In this document: positions 17,284 to 25,834 of the stretch, piece after piece
Numbering within the stretch: the first letter of the stretch is position 1
Layout of the letters: each line of letters starts with the position of its first letter
Assembly (NCBI RefSeq): GCF_050589645.1
Contig: NZ_JBNGOQ010000003.1
Span: 620,001-684,000 of the forward strand
DNA length: 64,000 nucleotides
Source of the DNA: JBNGOQ01 sp050589645
Lineage (GTDB): Bacteria; Bacteroidota; Bacteroidia; Flavobacteriales; Flavobacteriaceae
Direction of reading: 5' to 3'
The notes under the pieces: generated by a model
Seen by the model: the letters and a program-made list of their open reading frames with translations, nothing else
The model's database searches: none
Told to the model about the DNA's origin: nothing
Translations under genes and position numbers: made by a program

Positions 17284-19127
17284 TGGCCGATATTATTAAA
17301 CTCCTGCCGGATCATGTGGCCAATCAGATTGCAGCAGGGGAGGTGGTTCAAAGACCAGCTTCCGTGGTGAAGGAGTTGATGGAAAACGCCATCGATGCAG
17401 GAGCCACTTCCATCAAATTGATTGTAAAGGAAGGGGGCAAGACCCTTATTCAGGTGGTCGATGACGGTATGGGCATGAGTGCCACCGATGCCCGTCTGAG
17501 TTTTGAGCGGCACGCCACCTCCAAGATAGAAAGTGCCGAAGACCTATTTAACCTTCATACCAAAGGTTTTAGGGGAGAGGCATTGGCCTCCATTGCCGCT
17601 ATAGCGCATGTGGACATGCAGACCAAACCCCATACGGATGAGGTGGGGACCCAACTTGAGATTCAAGGGAGCAAAATTGTCTCACAAGAGGTATGTGCTA
17701 CCCATCAGGGTACATCCATCGCTGTAAAAAATCTATTTTTTAATATTCCCGCACGTCGCAATTTTCTAAAGTCGAACCAAGTGGAACTTCGGCATATTAC
17801 GGATGAGTTTCACCGGGTAGCCCTGGCACATCCATCGGTAGCTTTTAGCTTTTATAACAACGGAAGCGAATTGTTCAATCTCCCAACCGCCAATTTTAGG
17901 CAGCGGATCGTGAATGTTTTCGGAAGCAGGACCAACCAAAAATTGGTCCCGGTACAGGAGGAGACCCAAGTGGTGAAGATAAGCGGGTTTATTTGTAAAC
18001 CCGAATTTGCCAAAAAGAGCAGGGGCGAGCAGTTTTTTTTCGCTAACCATAGGTTTATTAAAAGTCCCTACCTTCATCATGCGGTGGTATCTGCTTTTGA
18101 AGGGCTCATAAGGCCTGAAACCTACCCAGGGTATTTCCTTTATCTCGAAGTGGACCCGGCCTCCATCGATATCAATATACACCCCACAAAGACCGAGGTT
18201 AAATTTGACGATGAACATACGCTCTATGCCATATTGCGCTCTACCGTAAAACACAGTTTGGGGCAATTCAACGTAGTCCCTGCCCTGGATTTTGAACATG
18301 ATCCAAATATGGAGACGCCCTATGCCTATAAAGATAAGCAGGCGCAGCCCCCCGGGGTCACTGTCGATGCGGGCTTCAATCCTTTCTTGGAATCTTCCCG
18401 GAAGCGGCAGGTAACGGGCATTCAAACGCAAAGCGCCAAAGGATGGGAAAATATGTATGTAGGTCTGGAATCCCAGTTGGGAAAGGACGAGGATTTCAGT
18501 AGTGTAAGCTTCGAATCGGATACCATTACCGGCTCTATCTTTACAGGACAGGAAGCCTTGGAGACTACAGCCACCACCTTTCAATTAAGAAGAAAATATA
18601 TTGTCACCACCATCAAATCGGGTATGGTGATCGTAGACCAGACCAGGGCCCATCAAAGGGTGCTTTATGAGAAGTTTTTAAAAAACATTACGGTAAAGGA
18701 GGCGGTGAGCCAGCAGTTGTTATTTCCCCTATCCCTCTCTTTTTCCAAGACAGATATCACTATAATCAAGGAAATCAAGGATAGCCTTACCCATACAGGT
18801 TTTGTTTTTAACGAAATTGGTGAGGAACAGGTACAGGTGGCGGGATTGCCCTTACTGGTACCCGAAAGCGAAGTGGGCATCGTCCTGGATCAACTGATTG
18901 CCGATTATCAGCAGCGAGTGCAGGCCGACAGTTTTTCACAGACCGATATGTTGTCCAAAACACTTTGCAAAACGCTGTCCGTAAAAACCGGGGAAGTGTT
19001 GGATAATGCTTCCCAATTGGCTTTGGTAAACGACTTGTTCGCCTGTAAGGAATCGGAGGTGAGCCCGTTTAATAAACCAATATACATCACTATTACCGAA
19101 AACGACATTGACAAAAAATTTATTTAG
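17283..19127 (+). CDS. mutL: DNA mismatch repair protein MutL
   Basis: A 614-residue protein with the GHKL ATPase N-terminus: ELMENAIDAGAT, VVDDGMGM, RHATSKI, KGFRGEALASIAAIA and GTSIAVKNLFFNIPAR. A variable linker (about 340-430) and a C-terminal dimerisation domain with VDQTRAHQRVLYEKFL follow. The usual metal-binding DQHAxxER endonuclease motif of MutL homologues is replaced by DQTRAHQRVLY and no DQHA(X)2E(X)4E is visible. Endonuclease activity is therefore uncertain. MutL links MutS mismatch recognition to strand incision. It is followed without any gap by the first rhomboid gene. Confidence 0.95.
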   Translation: MADIIKLLPDHVANQIAAGEVVQRPASVVKELMENAIDAGATSIKLIVKEGGKTLIQVVDDGMGMSATDARLSFERHATSKIESAEDLFNLHTKGFRGEALASIAAIAHVDMQTKPHTDEVGTQLEIQGSKIVSQEVCATHQGTSIAVKNLFFNIPARRNFLKSNQVELRHITDEFHRVALAHPSVAFSFYNNGSELFNLPTANFRQRIVNVFGSRTNQKLVPVQEETQVVKISGFICKPEFAKKSRGEQFFFANHRFIKSPYLHHAVVSAFEGLIRPETYPGYFLYLEVDPASIDINIHPTKTEVKFDDEHTLYAILRSTVKHSLGQFNVVPALDFEHDPNMETPYAYKDKQAQPPGVTVDAGFNPFLESSRKRQVTGIQTQSAKGWENMYVGLESQLGKDEDFSSVSFESDTITGSIFTGQEALETTATTFQLRRKYIVTTIKSGMVIVDQTRAHQRVLYEKFLKNITVKEAVSQQLLFPLSLSFSKTDITIIKEIKDSLTHTGFVFNEIGEEQVQVAGLPLLVPESEVGIVLDQLIADYQQRVQADSFSQTDMLSKTLCKTLSVKTGEVLDNASQLALVNDLFACKESEVSPFNKPIYITITENDIDKKFI

Positions 19128-19976
19128 ATGTGGAGAATTACTGAGGGGGTAAAACATTTGATTATTATCAATGTAATTTTATGGATCGCTACGCTGACCA
19201 TTGGTTCGGAAGGTATTTTTATGAACAACATGTTCGCTCTCCATTTTCCGCTGAACATCTTGTTTGAGCCCTGGCAGATTTTTACGCATATGTTCATGCA
19301 TGCCTCATATATTCCTGGGGGCGGTGGTATATATTTCCAACATATTCTGTTCAATATGTTTGCACTGTGGATGTTTGGATCTCCAGTAGAACAGACCTTT
19401 GGGAAAAGGAAATTCATTTTCTTTTATATATCTGCCGGTTTGGGCGCGGCGCTAATTTCCTTGGGGGTAGATTATATAAGCCTGTTTTCCATAACCTCAG
19501 AGCTGTCCATTGATATAGGAAGGGATGCACTTCGGGAAATTGCCGCCATCGACGCCAGCGACGGTACAGGTTATCTAAAAGGGCCTATCTTTGTGGAAGG
19601 ACTGGAACCGATTGTACAAAAGTACAATTTGGTCATAAATAATGCCGACCTCAATACGCTGTTCGAGTTTAATGCCAAGGGCTTTGGATTTAAGACCATG
19701 GTAGGGGCCTCCGGGGCCATAATGGGAATTTTGGTGGCCTTTGGCATGTTGTTTCCGGAGTCCAGTCTTATGCTGATCTTTTTGCCGATACCGATAAAGG
19801 CAAAATACTTCATCCCCGCCATTATTGGTCTGGACCTCTTTTCGGCCCTCACCGGGGTTTCTATATTTAGTCCGAGCAATACCGCATATATTGCCCACCT
19901 GGGAGGTGCCCTTATCGGATTTTTGATGATGTGGTACTGGAAGAAAAATCAATTTAAAAAGAACCGCTGGGATTAG
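19128..19976 (+). CDS. Rhomboid-family intramembrane serine protease, with a long loop insertion
   Basis: A 282-residue multi-pass membrane protein. The rhomboid GASG motif holds the catalytic serine (S195, MVGASGAIMG). The catalytic histidine is H257 in AYIAHLGGALIGF, and HILFNMFALWMFG forms the oxyanion-side helix. Between the helix after the FFYISAGLGAAL segment and the catalytic serine there is an unusual hydrophilic insertion (about residues 113-185). Rhomboids cut transmembrane helices of substrate proteins; the substrate is unknown. The start codon follows directly on the mutL stop, and a second rhomboid gene lies 3 bp downstream. Confidence 0.9.
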   Translation: MWRITEGVKHLIIINVILWIATLTIGSEGIFMNNMFALHFPLNILFEPWQIFTHMFMHASYIPGGGGIYFQHILFNMFALWMFGSPVEQTFGKRKFIFFYISAGLGAALISLGVDYISLFSITSELSIDIGRDALREIAAIDASDGTGYLKGPIFVEGLEPIVQKYNLVINNADLNTLFEFNAKGFGFKTMVGASGAIMGILVAFGMLFPESSLMLIFLPIPIKAKYFIPAIIGLDLFSALTGVSIFSPSNTAYIAHLGGALIGFLMMWYWKKNQFKKNRWD

Positions 19977-19979
19977 TTT

Positions 19980-20855
19980 ATGAGTACAGGTCTACGATAT
20001 CAATTTGCGAGGTTGGGCATAGCTGAAAAGCTCATTGCCATAAACGTCCTCATATTTATTGTGGACAAACTTGTTGTTTTTCTCCTAGGCCTCCCCGGGG
20101 ATAGTTTTCTGCAGTGGTTTGAATTGCCCAAGGACTTTTTCCGCTTTATAGGGCAACCCTGGTCCATGGTGACCTATTCTTTTTTCCATGCAGGCTTTGG
20201 CCATATTTTTTGGAATATGTTGGTGCTCTATTTCTCCGGACGTATATTTCTGAACCTATTTGGTCCCCGACGCTTTATCAATGTTTACTTTTTAGGTGTT
20301 ATTGTGGGCGGACTTATTTTTTTGCTCGGCTACAATGTGTTTCCGGCACTTTTGGGGAAGAACACAGCCCTGATCGGAGCATCGGCCGGGGTTACCGCAG
20401 TCCTTATTTTTGTCTGTGCCTATATTCCCAATCAGGAGGTGCGCCTGATCTTTTTTAATTTGAAACTGTGGTACATCGGGGCTTTTATTGTGCTCATAGA
20501 TTTGATTCAAATCCCGGACGGTGATAATGTAGGAGGGCGGTTGGCCCATTTGGGCGGAGCCTTGTTGGGTTATGTCTACGCACGTCAATTGGTAAAAGGC
20601 AGGGACATTGGTCAAGGCTTCTCCAGGTTCTTGGACGGGATAGCCAATATGTTCAAAAGGCGAGAGAAAAAAGCACCCTTAAAGACTGTGTATCGAAAGA
20701 AGAAGGCAAGAAACAGGAAATCGGACGTAAACTATGACAAGGAAAACCACCAGCGCAAGATAGACACCATTTTGGACAAGATTAGCAAATCTGGATATGA
20801 AAGCCTTTCCAAAGCGGAAAAGGATTTTTTGTTCAAGGCAGGTAAGGAGGATTGA
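19980..20855 (+). CDS. Second rhomboid-family intramembrane serine protease with basic C-terminal tail
   Basis: The protein has 291 residues. The six-helix rhomboid core carries HAGFGHIFWNMLVLYFSG, the catalytic serine S135 in IGASAGVTAV and the histidine H190 in GRLAHLGGALLGY. After the core comes a strongly basic cytoplasmic tail (about 215-250). A small acidic helical end follows (LDKISKSGYESLSKAEKDFLF), a tail seen in Bacteroidota rhomboids (DUF6576-like). It has no loop insertion, unlike its neighbour, so the two are not a recent duplication. It sits within the mutL operon and directly before an exonuclease/phosphatase-family gene. Confidence 0.9.
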   Translation: MSTGLRYQFARLGIAEKLIAINVLIFIVDKLVVFLLGLPGDSFLQWFELPKDFFRFIGQPWSMVTYSFFHAGFGHIFWNMLVLYFSGRIFLNLFGPRRFINVYFLGVIVGGLIFLLGYNVFPALLGKNTALIGASAGVTAVLIFVCAYIPNQEVRLIFFNLKLWYIGAFIVLIDLIQIPDGDNVGGRLAHLGGALLGYVYARQLVKGRDIGQGFSRFLDGIANMFKRREKKAPLKTVYRKKKARNRKSDVNYDKENHQRKIDTILDKISKSGYESLSKAEKDFLFKAGKED

Positions 20856-20859
20856 TCGC

Positions 20860-21876
20860 GTGAAACTATTGACCCTGCTAAATAAAGTTGTATTTGGAAT
20901 CAACGTTTTGTCCGCGACGCTGCTGCTCATATCCGTTGTCATCCCCCATGTTTCCCTTGCCCATTTTCCAGGAATGGCCTTTTTGGGTCTTTCGGTACCC
21001 GTTTTGGTAATTGCACACCTCTTTTTTGTACTGTATTGGTTGTTACAGGGCAAAAGGCAGCTCTTTCTTTCCCTAGTATCGCTGCTGCTGGGCTATCTGT
21101 TTTTGGAATCCTTTTTTCGTTTTGACCTATCGCAGGATACGATCGAGGAGACCGATTTGAGCATCATGAGCTATAATGCCAGGATTTTTAACCGATTTGG
21201 TTGGCATGCGGATGCCCTTTTGGATGATAGGATCGTAGGGTTTGTAAGGGGTCAGAACCCCGATGTTGTATGTTTTCAGGAGTTTGATTATCCAAAAAGG
21301 ACAGAATTTGATCAGTATCCCCATAGGTATGTAGCCTTGATGAAAGGCAAGGTAATCCAAGCCATTTTTTCCAAATACCCCATTGTATCAAAGGGGCATC
21401 TCGATTTTAAGAAAAGCACCAATAACGGGATATATGCTGATATTGTATACCAGGGCGATACCCTACGCATCTATAACTTGCACCTTCAATCCTTGAAATT
21501 GAGGCCCGGAAGCATCGTCAGGGAGCCTCTGGGAAATTTGTTCAACCGACTAAACGGCGCATTCCAAAAACAACTGGAACAGACGGCGGTTTTTGATGTG
21601 CATAGAAATGCCAGCCCTTATAAGAACATCGTATGCGGGGATTTTAACAATACGCAATTTTCCAGAGCCTACAACCGGATCAAGGGCGAGATGTCGGATA
21701 CCTTTGAGGAAAAAGGATCCGGCTTTGGTAGGACCTATGAGTTTGTGGGGTTTCCTGGAAGGATCGATTTTATTTTGGTGGATCCCGGCTTTGAGGTCAC
21801 CGCCCATAAAAATTTTGATGTAGCATTATCCGATCATTATCCCATTATGGCTTCAGTGCGTCTCCAGGGCAAGTAG
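20860..21876 (+). CDS. Endonuclease/exonuclease/phosphatase (EEP) family membrane protein
   Basis: The start is taken as the GTG at 20860 because AAGGAGG-like bases (20844-20850) are well spaced from it and the preceding gene ends at 20855; the longer frame would overlap that gene. The 338-residue protein has three hydrophobic segments in the first ~95 residues. The EEP domain follows: MSYNARIFNRFG, VCFQEFD, NLHLQSLK, CGDFNNTQFSRAY and the final SDHYPIMASV. These residues bind a divalent metal and the scissile phosphate. Membrane-bound EEP proteins of this type occur widely in Bacteroidota with unknown substrates. It overlaps the convergent DUF6122 gene by 24 bp. Confidence 0.85.
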   Translation: MKLLTLLNKVVFGINVLSATLLLISVVIPHVSLAHFPGMAFLGLSVPVLVIAHLFFVLYWLLQGKRQLFLSLVSLLLGYLFLESFFRFDLSQDTIEETDLSIMSYNARIFNRFGWHADALLDDRIVGFVRGQNPDVVCFQEFDYPKRTEFDQYPHRYVALMKGKVIQAIFSKYPIVSKGHLDFKKSTNNGIYADIVYQGDTLRIYNLHLQSLKLRPGSIVREPLGNLFNRLNGAFQKQLEQTAVFDVHRNASPYKNIVCGDFNNTQFSRAYNRIKGEMSDTFEEKGSGFGRTYEFVGFPGRIDFILVDPGFEVTAHKNFDVALSDHYPIMASVRLQGK

Positions 21877-22176
21877 CCAGCAGTCCAGCGTGTCTGCAAG
21901 GATATGTAGGAGAAGGGCAATACCCACCAACCGGGTCTTTGAAAAGAACACCAAGGAAATATACAGGGCTATGGCCCAATAGCTATGCAGGGGATGAAAG
22001 TCAATACTGCAGCGGTCTGGCGCAAAAATAGGGTTTGCCAAAAGATGGTCCAGATCAATTACAATACCGGCAAGCAAAATCAGGATTACCCGTGTTCTAT
22101 GTTCCTTAAAAAAGAGAAAACCAATGGCTATGGGTATCAGAAAATGTATGCCATAATGAATGAATAGCCTAAACAT
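21853..22176 (-). CDS. DUF6122 family small membrane protein
   Basis: A 107-residue hydrophobic protein with about four membrane segments and conserved polar motifs inside them: HYGIHFLIP, GIVIDLDHLLANP and HPLHSYWAI, ending HILADTLDCWL. The pattern resembles membrane-bound metal-dependent hydrolase/YdjM-type folds (His and Asp within helices), but no activity is proven. It is the last gene of the parA-to-wbqC operon. It overlaps wbqC by 8 bp upstream, and its own 3' end overlaps the convergent EEP gene. Confidence 0.8.
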   Translation of the reverse strand: MFRLFIHYGIHFLIPIAIGFLFFKEHRTRVILILLAGIVIDLDHLLANPIFAPDRCSIDFHPLHSYWAIALYISLVFFSKTRLVGIALLLHILADTLDCWLLALETH

Positions 22177-22804
22177 CCAAAAAATCGATTTTCAGGTTCT
22201 TCAGATAGCTTAGGGCATTGCTGCCCTCATTGAACAAAAGATCCAATATGCTGGCGTTTTCAACAAACCCGTGACGGTCCCCGAAGACCTGAACGTATTT
22301 TTGTTGTTCAAATGCTACGTCCTTTTTGGCGTTTACCAGAAATCGGGCGTCGCTAACTTCCGTAGGGTTTTTTTCATACACCTCAGTTTTTAAAGTGGGC
22401 ATCGCAATCCCTAGACTTTGGCAGACTGTTTCTATGGTCTTGAGGTTAAAATCCAGGAGAGAAGTAAAAGGCTTTTGATAGAGGCCTATCAATTCATCTT
22501 CGTAAAATTCAAAGAAGGGAGAAGTCCTATAGGCGGTTTCCAAGGTTCTCCAATGTTGCCGCTGCCAGGGGTATTTGTTATCGAGCTTTACCTCTCTGTA
22601 TTTTTGACGCCCTTGATCTCCCCCCACATGTTTTATAGGAATGTTCAGCATATGTCTCCCCGCATCGGTACAGATGTAACATCGATTTCTATACGTCTGC
22701 TTTTGAAAATTATCCATGACCTCCCAACATACTTCGCGATGGGCAATTACTGCGAAGTGGGCAATATTCGGGAAATAGGCCGGATGCAGAAGGAGAGGTG
22801 ACAA
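22169..22804 (-). CDS. WbqC family protein
   Basis: A 211-residue protein beginning MSPLLLHPAYFPNIAHF. It has the WbqC-family signatures NFQKQTYRNRCYI, KHVGGDQGRQKYREV and PWQRQHWRTLETAYRTSPFFEFY. WbqC-like proteins are often linked to O-antigen or surface polysaccharide loci, but in flavobacteria they typically lie next to lepB as here. The biochemical role is unresolved. No signal peptide is present. It overlaps the downstream DUF6122 gene by 8 bp. Upstream, toward lepB, a four-helix-bundle gene and a low-complexity repeat are interposed. Confidence 0.87.
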   Translation of the reverse strand: MSPLLLHPAYFPNIAHFAVIAHREVCWEVMDNFQKQTYRNRCYICTDAGRHMLNIPIKHVGGDQGRQKYREVKLDNKYPWQRQHWRTLETAYRTSPFFEFYEDELIGLYQKPFTSLLDFNLKTIETVCQSLGIAMPTLKTEVYEKNPTEVSDARFLVNAKKDVAFEQQKYVQVFGDRHGFVENASILDLLFNEGSNALSYLKNLKIDFLDV

Positions 22805-22866
22805 TTTGTTTATTTGTTTATTTGTGGATTTGTGGATTTGTTTATTTGTGGATTTGTTTGTTGGTG
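22804..22866. repeat. Low-complexity T/G repeat tract (TTTGTTTA / TTTGTGGA units)
   Basis: The 67-bp gap between the four-helix-bundle gene and wbqC is largely made of 8-bp units reading TTTGTTTA or TTTGTGGA in tandem. The tract may have arisen by slippage or mark the edge of an inserted gene. No hairpin or promoter is evident. Confidence 0.75.
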
Positions 22867-22871
22867 TTGGT

Positions 22872-23234
22872 TTACTTATTGAGTTGGTGTTTTCTTAGGG
22901 CATTAAGTTTATTGGTTATGCCTTCTATCATGGACCTACATTTTTCATATTCTTTGATAGAAAGATAATCAAATTCTTTTGCCAGGATAAGTTGATTTAA
23001 CACTTCTACCGACGAACCAAAGGAAATGGTCGTAAAATGTGCTTTGTCCCTATGGGTCTTACGTGCAGAGCCCTCTGCAATGTTGGAACATATCGAAACT
23101 ACTGCTCTCCGTAATTGATGGGTAAGACCAAACTTTTCGGTTTCGGGAAATTTTGAGGTGACCTTGTAAATCTCCTTGGCCAGTTCCTTGGCCTCCTTCC
23201 ACACGTCTAATTTTTCAAAAGAATAGATGTACAT
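22872..23234 (-). CDS. Four-helix-bundle protein (S23 / rRNA intervening-sequence protein family)
   Basis: A 120-residue protein with the family's hallmark course: YSFEKLDVWKEAKELAKEIY at the start, FPETEKFGLTHQLRRAVVSI, then NIAEGSARKTHRDKAHF and FGSSVEVLNQLILAKEF. This family forms pentameric four-helix bundles. It was first noticed in open frames inside 23S rRNA intervening sequences, but it is found scattered singly in many genomes; its function is unknown. The gene interrupts the usual wbqC-lepB neighbourhood and is flanked by a low-complexity tract, suggesting insertion. It has 59 bp to lepB on the same strand. Confidence 0.9.
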   Translation of the reverse strand: MYIYSFEKLDVWKEAKELAKEIYKVTSKFPETEKFGLTHQLRRAVVSICSNIAEGSARKTHRDKAHFTTISFGSSVEVLNQLILAKEFDYLSIKEYEKCRSMIEGITNKLNALRKHQLNK

Positions 23235-23293
23235 TCAATTTTTAAAAGCCTCCAATCCAAATCAACCCATCAACAAAAAACATATAATTCCAA

Positions 23294-24994
23294 TTATTTT
23301 TTGGCCTTCTTTCGGCGCTTTCTTACAAAGTCGAACACGAACCAGCCGGCCAGCACAATTAGAAAATGTTTAAAATAGGAACGTGGTTCGCCATCCCCGT
23401 GTACTGTGGTGAAGATCCGGTCCCAACGGGGCTTCCAATTGGCAATGCCATCGTTAAAGTTGTCAAAACTGAGCCAAATGAATATGGGGGTGCCCACGAT
23501 GTGATTTTCAGGTACATAGCCCCAGGCGCGACTGTCTTCGGAATGGTCCCTGTTATCGCCCATCATCCAGTAGTAGTCCTGTTTAAAGGTATAGCTGTCC
23601 GCGACACGTCCGTTGATCTTTATTTGATTTCCGGAAACGCTTACGGTATTGCCTTCGTAATCCCGTATGATCTTTTTGTACAAGGGGAGTACGTTGAGGT
23701 CCAAGGGAACGGTCTTTCCGGCCTCTGGAATATAGATAGGGCCAAAATTGTCGTAGTTCCATGGGAAAGCGGGATTTTGTGGAAACAGGTTCCCGATCCC
23801 TTGCCCCCTGGGCTCTATTATTTTTACCACGGAATCAATAGCCGTATTGTTTTCCAGGCTTTTCACAAGTTCATCCGTAGCCGTTACCAATCGCTGTCTA
23901 TTGGTTACCTCCTTTAGGGCCAATCGGTATTGGCGTATGAGGTTCGGATTTATGCCCTTGCCCTCGGTGACAATCTGAATCGGTGAGGTTTGGTTATTGA
24001 TGCGATACCCATTTCTGGCCAATGCCTGTATTTGCACCGGACTTAAGCTTTCCGCCACATAATACCTATAAAACTCCGTCGCTCCAAGTTGTAACAACAA
24101 ACGGGAAGAGACACCGTTTTTACCATAAACGAAATAGTCGTACTGCGGCTTTGCCCTATCGGGAAGCTGGAGTTGTTTTCCATTTACGTGTACAAAACCG
24201 TCTACCACGGATAAAGAATCCCCAGGGACACCGACACAACGCTTTACGTAGTTCGATTTTTTATCGATGGGTTTTTTTACCCCTTCCTCGGCCTTAAAGA
24301 AAACGCGGACCGTATCGGCGGGCCAACTAAAGACCACAATTTCGTTTCTTTTGATTTTTTTAAATCCGGGTAACCTAAAATAGGGAAGCTGTGGTTTGTT
24401 CAAATAGGACCGTATACCCAATCCTGGGATGGTGTCATGTACCATGGGCGCAGCAACCGTAGTCATGGGAGCTCGTGCGCCGTAGTGAAACTTGCTCACA
24501 AATAAAAGATCCCCGATACGCAAGGTCCGCTCAAGGGAACCCGTGGGGATTACATAGGGCTGAATGAAATAAGTATGCACCAAAGTGGCCGCTACAATGG
24601 CAAAGACGATAGAGCTTACCCATTCGCCCAAACCCGTTTTGGGGTGCAAGCTTCTGTCGGCTACATAAGCCACATCCTGGGTATAATTAATGTAGTAGGT
24701 ATAGAAACCGAGGGTAAGGATAACGAGCCAAGTATCGAGCAGGCTGTTTTTTCCAAAGCTACGAATGGTCTCTACCCATACTACCGGAAACATCAAAAGG
24801 TTAATAATGGGGATGAACAATAGGATGACCCACCATTTGGGCCGTTTTATGATCTGCATCAAGACGATAGCATTGTAAACGGGAATGGCTGCTTCCCAAG
24901 CTTTTCTACCGGCCTTTACATATAATTTCCAGGTTCCCAAAAAATGGATGACCTGTACGATCAGAATAAAAAGAATCCACTGTGTACCGTTCAT
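23294..24994 (-). CDS. lepB: Signal peptidase I, long flavobacterial form
   Basis: The protein has 566 residues, much longer than E. coli LepB (~324), as usual in this phylum. The first ~115 residues hold several membrane helices. A further helix (about 127-145) precedes the catalytic serine S153 in IPTGSLERTL, where Leu replaces the usual Met of SGSM. The catalytic lysine is K251 in NYVKRCVGVPGDS, and the late YYWMMGDNRDHSEDSR is the third signature. A long insertion (about 290-440) separates the last two boxes. A final hydrophobic anchor is near the C-terminus (HFLIVLAGWFVFDFV). It removes signal peptides from exported proteins at the inner membrane. The gene is downstream of dapB. Confidence 0.94.
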   Translation of the reverse strand: MNGTQWILFILIVQVIHFLGTWKLYVKAGRKAWEAAIPVYNAIVLMQIIKRPKWWVILLFIPIINLLMFPVVWVETIRSFGKNSLLDTWLVILTLGFYTYYINYTQDVAYVADRSLHPKTGLGEWVSSIVFAIVAATLVHTYFIQPYVIPTGSLERTLRIGDLLFVSKFHYGARAPMTTVAAPMVHDTIPGLGIRSYLNKPQLPYFRLPGFKKIKRNEIVVFSWPADTVRVFFKAEEGVKKPIDKKSNYVKRCVGVPGDSLSVVDGFVHVNGKQLQLPDRAKPQYDYFVYGKNGVSSRLLLQLGATEFYRYYVAESLSPVQIQALARNGYRINNQTSPIQIVTEGKGINPNLIRQYRLALKEVTNRQRLVTATDELVKSLENNTAIDSVVKIIEPRGQGIGNLFPQNPAFPWNYDNFGPIYIPEAGKTVPLDLNVLPLYKKIIRDYEGNTVSVSGNQIKINGRVADSYTFKQDYYWMMGDNRDHSEDSRAWGYVPENHIVGTPIFIWLSFDNFNDGIANWKPRWDRIFTTVHGDGEPRSYFKHFLIVLAGWFVFDFVRKRRKKAKK

Positions 24995-25129
24995 AAAAAT
25001 ACGTCTTAGTTGCTTGTTTTACCCTTGGGTGATCCGTTGGCGAAATTACCAAAAAAGATGCTGAGTATATCGGTTCATTTTATCAATGTCATCTACATGA
25101 GTCCCCCAACCACAAAAATGTTACGTTTC

Positions 25130-25831
25130 TTAACCTAGGTTTAACACATCTTTCATGCTAAATACCCCTGCTTTTCCCTGGATCCATTCTGCAGCTACTA
25201 CGGCACCCAGTGCAAAACCTTCCCTATTGTGGGCGGTATGCTCTATCGCTATTCTGTCTACCTTGCTTTCGTAGGTGATGGAATGTGTCCCGGGGACATC
25301 GGCTATACGTTTGGATTTTATGGGTATTGTTTTTTCCGATCCCTTTTCCCGTTCCCAGGATTCGTAATCCGAATTTTCGATGATCCCCTCGGCCAAACTA
25401 ATGGCCGTGCCACTGGGGGCATCCAATTTTTGAGTATGGTGCACCTCTTCCATGCTAAGCGCATATTCGCCCAAGTTTTTCATCATCTTTGCCAAATACG
25501 TATTTAGTTCAAAAAACACATTGACTCCCAAACTGAAATTTGAGGCATAGATAAAGGCACCGTTTTTTTCCTGGCACAGCGCTACAGCCTTGTCATAATC
25601 GTTTAGCCAGCCGGTGGTTCCGGATATTATGGGAATACTTAGTTCCAAGCATTTTTTTATGTTACCAAAGGCGGCATCCGGGGTGCTAAAATCTATGGCC
25701 GCATCAACTTGGGAAAGGTCGGTTTCAGAGCTGTCCACATCAATTTTGGCCACAATCGTATGATTCCGGACAAGCGCGGTCTTCTCTATCATTTTCCCCA
25801 TTTTCCCATATCCGAACAAGGCTATTTTCAT
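25130..25831 (-). CDS. dapB: 4-hydroxy-tetrahydrodipicolinate reductase
   Basis: The protein has 233 residues, at the short end for DapB. The Rossmann nucleotide-binding start is IALFGYGKMGKMIE. ISGTTGWLN, ASNFSLGVNVFFEL and VEEVHH-type residues (SMEEVHHTQKLDAPSGTA) form the substrate site. It reduces the dihydrodipicolinate precursor with NAD(P)H in lysine and diaminopimelate synthesis, feeding peptidoglycan. It lies 3 bp from the DUF5683 gene upstream and is followed by lepB after 135 bp, a combination conserved in flavobacteria. Confidence 0.94.
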   Translation of the reverse strand: MKIALFGYGKMGKMIEKTALVRNHTIVAKIDVDSSETDLSQVDAAIDFSTPDAAFGNIKKCLELSIPIISGTTGWLNDYDKAVALCQEKNGAFIYASNFSLGVNVFFELNTYLAKMMKNLGEYALSMEEVHHTQKLDAPSGTAISLAEGIIENSDYESWEREKGSEKTIPIKSKRIADVPGTHSITYESKVDRIAIEHTAHNREGFALGAVVAAEWIQGKAGVFSMKDVLNLG

Positions 25832-25834
25832 CTG

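Noticed and set aside
17766..18584. 272-residue minus-strand frame
   Set aside because: Antisense to mutL; no recognised motif or promoter.
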